From positions 1-10,380 of the forward strand of contig JAKABE010000080.1 in NCBI GenBank assembly GCA_021801945.1: a stretch of DNA of 10,380 bases, given 5' to 3'. Of this stretch, positions 7,686 to 10,380 are shown piece after piece. Position 1 is the stretch's first letter. Every line of letters starts with the position of its first letter. Origin of the DNA: Acidobacteriota bacterium. Its GTDB lineage: Bacteria; Acidobacteriota; Terriglobia; Terriglobales; Acidobacteriaceae. The position numbers and the translations under genes are program-made. The notes under the pieces are model-generated. The model was not told the origin of the DNA, did no database searches, and saw nothing but the letters and a program-made list of their open reading frames with translations.

Positions 7686-8687
7686 CTATTTGCTGGTGAA
7701 GGGATTGCCATCGTCAGTTGCGGGAGTAGGCGGCTGGCGCGGCGGTGCGGCTTCGTGAGAGGGCTGGCCGGTCCCCGGATTGACTTGGCTGCTGGGGGGA
7801 TTGAAGACGCGGTAGGGGTCGCCGGGGAGCAGATGATGCTCGTCTAGCGCGATGCGCACGCGACGACGAAACTCGCGAATGGGCGCATATTGCTTGTTGG
7901 CAATGGTTTTGAAGACCACGGGATAAATGGTTTCGGAGCCCTTCACTGCATCCACTCCCAAAACCTGCGGATCGGCGATAAAGAGCCCCTTGAACTCGTC
8001 GTCGTTGCGGACTTCCATGGCGACGCTGCGGAGTAGGTCCAGAACCTCGTCAGGGTGGGCGGAAATATCAACGCTGACGTTGACCGTGGCCGAGGAGTAA
8101 CCGGCGCTGAGGTTAGCGACGGTGGTGATCTGGGAGTTGGGAATCACGTAAAGCGTGCCGTCGTTGTCACGGACTGTGGTCTTGCGCAAGGTCATGGTTT
8201 CGACCGTGCCGCTGAAGCTGGCGAGCCTGACCATATCGCCCACGCTGAACTGACCCTCGATAAGGATGAGAACGCCGTTGAGCACGTCGCGGACAATATT
8301 CTGCGCGGCTAGGCCGATGGCGATGCCTGCGACTCCGGCAGAGGCCAGCAGTGGGCCGAGGTTGAGACCCACGGTGGACAGGACTTGCAGGCCGACGATC
8401 AGGCTGATGATGGCCAGGCCCGTAGTACGAACAACTCCGGCCAGCGTCTTTACCTCAGCTATGCGTTGCGGTCCGACCGCGTGCCGCTCCGCCACGCTGA
8501 TCATGCGGTGAGAAATCACATGGAGCAGCCTGTTGAGCAGAAACGCGATGACAGCGATCACCAGCAGGTGCGGCAGCTTGGTGTAGAAAAAATCCTGACT
8601 TCCGGCGATCCAGCCGTTGATGACCTTGCCCAGGTAGGGGTTTTCCGCGAGCCAAATCCAGGTGACCGCGCACAGCAGCGAAAACAT
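7686..8687 (-). CDS. Small-conductance mechanosensitive channel, MscS family
   Basis: This 333-residue inner-membrane protein should open under membrane tension to release solutes during osmotic downshock. Three membrane segments are visible: about 39-58, 88-106 and the pore-lining helix at about 111-143. The last carries the family's Gly/Ala pattern (ASAGVAGIAIGLAAQNIVRD) and leads into the QFSVGDMV segment of the beta domain. The DGTLYVIPNSQI-like segment that follows is diagnostic for MscS. The C-terminal 30 or so residues form a Pro/Gln/Ser-rich tail (from about 301) beyond the usual core. The ATG at 8687 has AAGGAG seven bases upstream, which fixes the start. The gene is divergent from the tandem secreted-protein pair; which MscS subfamily it belongs to cannot be settled by eye. 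Confidence 0.93.
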   Translation of the reverse strand: MFSLLCAVTWIWLAENPYLGKVINGWIAGSQDFFYTKLPHLLVIAVIAFLLNRLLHVISHRMISVAERHAVGPQRIAEVKTLAGVVRTTGLAIISLIVGLQVLSTVGLNLGPLLASAGVAGIAIGLAAQNIVRDVLNGVLILIEGQFSVGDMVRLASFSGTVETMTLRKTTVRDNDGTLYVIPNSQITTVANLSAGYSSATVNVSVDISAHPDEVLDLLRSVAMEVRNDDEFKGLFIADPQVLGVDAVKGSETIYPVVFKTIANKQYAPIREFRRRVRIALDEHHLLPGDPYRVFNPPSSQVNPGTGQPSHEAAPPRQPPTPATDDGNPFTSK

Positions 8688-8770
8688 GCCAAGACTCCTT
8701 ATTCTAGACTAGACTGTGGGCAGCAAAGCCGGAATACTGGCTGGTTCCGGGCACGAGTCGGAGGTCAGCC
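8688..8770. promoter_or_regulatory. Compact divergent promoter region with CTAGA repeats
   Basis: Only 83 bases separate the start codons of the channel gene (minus) and the first secreted-protein gene (plus). A tandem CTAGA repeat spans 8704-8715. Read on the minus strand, 8701-8706 gives TAGAAT, a plausible -10 box about 14 bases from the channel ATG, though no good -35 box is present. For the plus side no clear -10/-35 pair is seen. Confidence 0.35.
8760..8765 (+). promoter_or_regulatory. Ribosome binding site GGAGGT of the first tandem secreted-protein gene
   Basis: GGAGGT ends five bases before the ATG at 8771. It decides this start, which otherwise looks odd because about 23 residues precede the hydrophobic signal core. 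Confidence 0.7.
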
Positions 8771-9205
8771 ATGAAGGCGGGGCGCATCGGGACGAGATTG
8801 CGGACGTCGTTGTCGCCGATAAATGACGTACAACAGCGTGTTGGCGCGCTTCTTGTTGCAGTTGCGCTGGCTGTTGCGGGAACGACTGACGCCCACGCAC
8901 TTTCACCAGCGCCGGCCGCGACCGCGACCTCCCGAGCTTGCGCCGAGGATAAGGGACACGCAGCCGGGCAAACGGCGAAGCCAAAGAACGCCGGTACAGT
9001 TGTCAGCACGATCCAAGATCAACGCAGGCAGCAGATTCGCGACGAGTGCGCCGACTTGTTCAAAATGGCCACTGCGCTGAAGGCTGCGGTAGACAAAACC
9101 ACAAAGGATGAACTTTCGGTGAAGGTAGTCCGCCAGGCCGACCACATCGAGAAACTGGCTCACACCGTCAAGGATCAGATGCGACCCGCGGTGAAGAGGC
9201 CTTGA
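8771..9205 (+). CDS. Small secreted protein with C-terminal IEKLA box, first of a tandem pair
   Basis: This 144-residue protein has no named family that I recognise. A long basic n-region (1-23) is followed by a hydrophobic core VGALLVAVALAVAG (24-37) and an AHA motif suggesting a cut after residue 43, so it is probably exported. A low-complexity Ala/Thr/Pro stretch leads to a charged, probably helical region at about 85-137, ending in IEKLAHTVKDQM (126-137). That region aligns without gaps to the next protein (residues 104-156), so the two genes look like diverged duplicates or members of one family. I have seen similar helical boxes in uncharacterised acidobacterial proteins, but that is memory, not a search result. 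The stop overlaps a possible TTG start of the next gene, implying a two-gene operon. Confidence 0.7.
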   Translation: MKAGRIGTRLRTSLSPINDVQQRVGALLVAVALAVAGTTDAHALSPAPAATATSRACAEDKGHAAGQTAKPKNAGTVVSTIQDQRRQQIRDECADLFKMATALKAAVDKTTKDELSVKVVRQADHIEKLAHTVKDQMRPAVKRP

Positions 9206-9222
9206 GGCAAGCCGTGGAAGCG

Positions 9223-9753
9223 ATGAGCAAGATGAATCCGCACGGCTGGCGCTGCCAGGACAAACGGCAGCCTGGAGTGACGAGCCGTTTCACCCGCCAG
9301 CGGCGGCTCTTGCCCGGCATGATGATCGGCCTGACTCTGTTAGCGGAAGTAGTGTCGGTACTGCCCTGGGCGGCGCAGGGGCCCTGGCACGCAGAGGACA
9401 ACCTGCTGGCCCAAAACACCACACCAAACTCCAGGCGCCCTCCCGTTCCGCCCCATTGGGGCGGAACGCCGCCATTCCACGAGGCGAACCCTGATTTCAC
9501 CGCAAAGAGGCTGAAAGTGTTGAACGAACAGCGCCAGAGGTCGCTGGTTGCCAACACCAATAAGCTTCTGAAGCTGGCCAAGGAGTTGAATGCGGAGGTG
9601 AATGGCGGCCAGGCCGGAGAGCTGACGAAGGCCCAGCTTCGCAAAGTGAGTGAGATTGAAAAGCTGGCGCGCAAGGTTAAGAGCGAAATGAGCTTTGGGC
9701 CCGTTGGCGCTCAAACCATTGAGCCATCGCCGTTTCCTCCGTTGATTCGATGA
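9223..9753 (+). CDS. Secreted or membrane-anchored protein with IEKLA box, second of a tandem pair
   Basis: This is a roughly 176-residue protein of unknown function. A strongly basic N-terminus (R-rich to about residue 28) precedes a hydrophobic segment at about 29-51, a signal peptide or membrane anchor. A Pro-rich linker (RRPPVPPHWGG, 71-81) follows, then a helical charged domain at about 96-156 ending in IEKLARKVKSEM (145-156), which matches the preceding protein position by position. The start is uncertain: TTG at 9202 overlaps the preceding stop (TTGA), ATG at 9223 is my choice, and ATG at 9232 has the better GGAAG spacing. The Pro-rich linker is encoded by a perfect hairpin (9444-9468). 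It is probably co-transcribed with the preceding gene. Confidence 0.7.
   Translation: MSKMNPHGWRCQDKRQPGVTSRFTRQRRLLPGMMIGLTLLAEVVSVLPWAAQGPWHAEDNLLAQNTTPNSRRPPVPPHWGGTPPFHEANPDFTAKRLKVLNEQRQRSLVANTNKLLKLAKELNAEVNGGQAGELTKAQLRKVSEIEKLARKVKSEMSFGPVGAQTIEPSPFPPLIR
9444..9468. repeat. Perfect 11-bp inverted repeat inside a coding sequence
   Basis: CGTTCCGCCCC (9444-9454) and GGGGCGGAACG (9458-9468) pair perfectly around the loop ATT. The hairpin lies in the Pro/Gly linker of the second tandem secreted protein, where protein constraint is low. It could slow translation, act as a palindromic insertion mark, or be chance in GC-rich DNA. Confidence 0.8.
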
Positions 9754-9937
9754 GGGGATGCAGTGGTCTTCGCCGGCGGCGGACGGCTTCGCGGGCATCT
9801 TCTTTGGTCCGGCAGGTTCCCAACGATCCAGGCTTGGAGCCGGGCTCCCAGGGGATCGGGCTACCCGCGCCGGGCACTGGAAGCCCGCTGTACAATCAGG
9901 CGTGGTTGCGGATAAGAATAGATTTGGGGGTCAGGAA
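9754..9937 (+). promoter_or_regulatory. Leader region of the E1 gene with a weak -10 box
   Basis: The 184 bases between the second secreted-protein gene and the E1 start are open in the E1 frame back to an ATG at 9758, but the encoded extension is Gly/Ser/Arg-rich and unlike any E1 N-terminus, so I treat it as leader. TACAAT at 9891-9896 could be a -10 box, without a good -35. A GGAGCC/GGCTCC palindrome lies at 9836-9848. Confidence 0.35.
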
Positions 9938-10372
9938 ATGGAAGTAGCACTTTCCCGTGCGCGGGTTCCCCAGCGAGCCGCCGAAGACGGCTTGAGCGCA
10001 CAACAGTTGATCGAAATCTACCGGCTGATGTTTTTGTCGCGCCGCGTGGACGACCGCGAAATCCTGCTCAAACGCCAGCAAAAGATTTATTTCCAGGTCT
10101 CAGCCGCGGGCCATGAAGCCGTGCAGGTGGGCGCGGCCCTGGCGCTGCGTCCGGGCTACGACTGGTTCTTTCCCTACTATCGCGACCGCGCCCTTTGCCT
10201 GGCGCTCGGCGTTTCGCCCTACCAGATGTATTTGCAGGCGGCCGGCTCCGCTGCGGACGAGGCCAGCGGGGGGCGGCAGATGCCCTCCCACTGGAGCAGC
10301 CGAGCCCTGCACATCGTCAGCACCTCTTCTTGCACCGGATCTCAGGTGCTGCACGCGGTGGGTTTCGCCTAG
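9938..10372 (+). CDS. 2-oxoacid dehydrogenase E1, alpha-subunit N-terminus, cut by an in-frame stop at the window edge
   Basis: E1 is the thiamine-diphosphate-dependent decarboxylase of the branched-chain 2-oxoacid (or pyruvate) dehydrogenase complex. The 144 visible residues match the E1 alpha N-terminus: SRRVDDRE (34-41), QQKIYF (47-52), GHEAVQVG (58-65), the cofactor-side YYRD (80-83), GGRQMPSHW (111-119) and SSCTGSQVLHAVGFA (130-144). The ATG at 9938 is chosen because the homology begins there, with GGGGGT and AGGA just upstream. The frame then meets TAG (10370-10372), followed by codons for Ala, Gly and a partial Arg, the run expected if TAG were GAG (Glu). The rest of the protein, including the GDG cofactor motif, would lie beyond the window. 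This may be a real nonsense mutation or an end-of-contig error. In some bacteria alpha and beta parts are fused, which cannot be judged here. Confidence 0.8.
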   Translation: MEVALSRARVPQRAAEDGLSAQQLIEIYRLMFLSRRVDDREILLKRQQKIYFQVSAAGHEAVQVGAALALRPGYDWFFPYYRDRALCLALGVSPYQMYLQAAGSAADEASGGRQMPSHWSSRALHIVSTSSCTGSQVLHAVGFA

Positions 10373-10380
10373 GCCGGCCG

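Overview
The window is a GC-rich bacterial chromosome segment with seven confidently bounded complete or nearly complete genes, one small secreted-protein gene with an uncertain start, and one gene cut off at the right edge. The gene content (a deoxyhypusine-synthase-like enzyme in a bacterium, an AsmA protein, a DUF255/YyaL thioredoxin protein, small secreted proteins ending in an 'IEKLA..VK..M' box, and a 2-oxoacid dehydrogenase E1) suggests a soil Acidobacteriota genome. That assignment is an inference from family resemblance. I see no phage, transposon, CRISPR or plasmid genes.

Layout from left to right. Positions 1-129 are an edge with no gene I can assign. A class I DAHP synthase (130-1236, minus) makes the first intermediate of the shikimate pathway. 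Its upstream side, 1237-1758, is a 522-base stretch with no convincing gene but with two adjacent perfect hairpins and a recurring GTCTT motif. Then come, all on the minus strand, a small secreted protein (1759-2253), a deoxyhypusine-synthase-like polyamine enzyme (2357-3328) and an AsmA-family envelope protein (3571-5130). A 234-base divergent intergenic region separates asmA from a plus-strand DUF255/thioredoxin-like protein (5365-7515). That gene converges on an MscS-type channel (7686-8687, minus). Divergent from the channel, and only 83 bases away, start two tandem related secreted proteins (8771-9205 and about 9223-9753). They are followed by the first 144 codons of a 2-oxoacid dehydrogenase E1 alpha-type gene (9938 to the edge), whose frame is broken by a TAG eight bases before the window ends.

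The genes do not form one obvious pathway. Several (AsmA, MscS, three signal-peptide proteins) act at the envelope; the others are metabolic enzymes (aromatic amino acids, polyamines, branched-chain or pyruvate-type ketoacids). The observations most worth a second look are the altered active site of the deoxyhypusine-synthase homologue, the tandem pair of uncharacterised secreted proteins with a perfect hairpin inside the second one, the hairpin-rich intergenic block near 1.5 kb, and the in-frame stop in the E1 gene. I do not see clear evidence of a wholly new multi-gene system.
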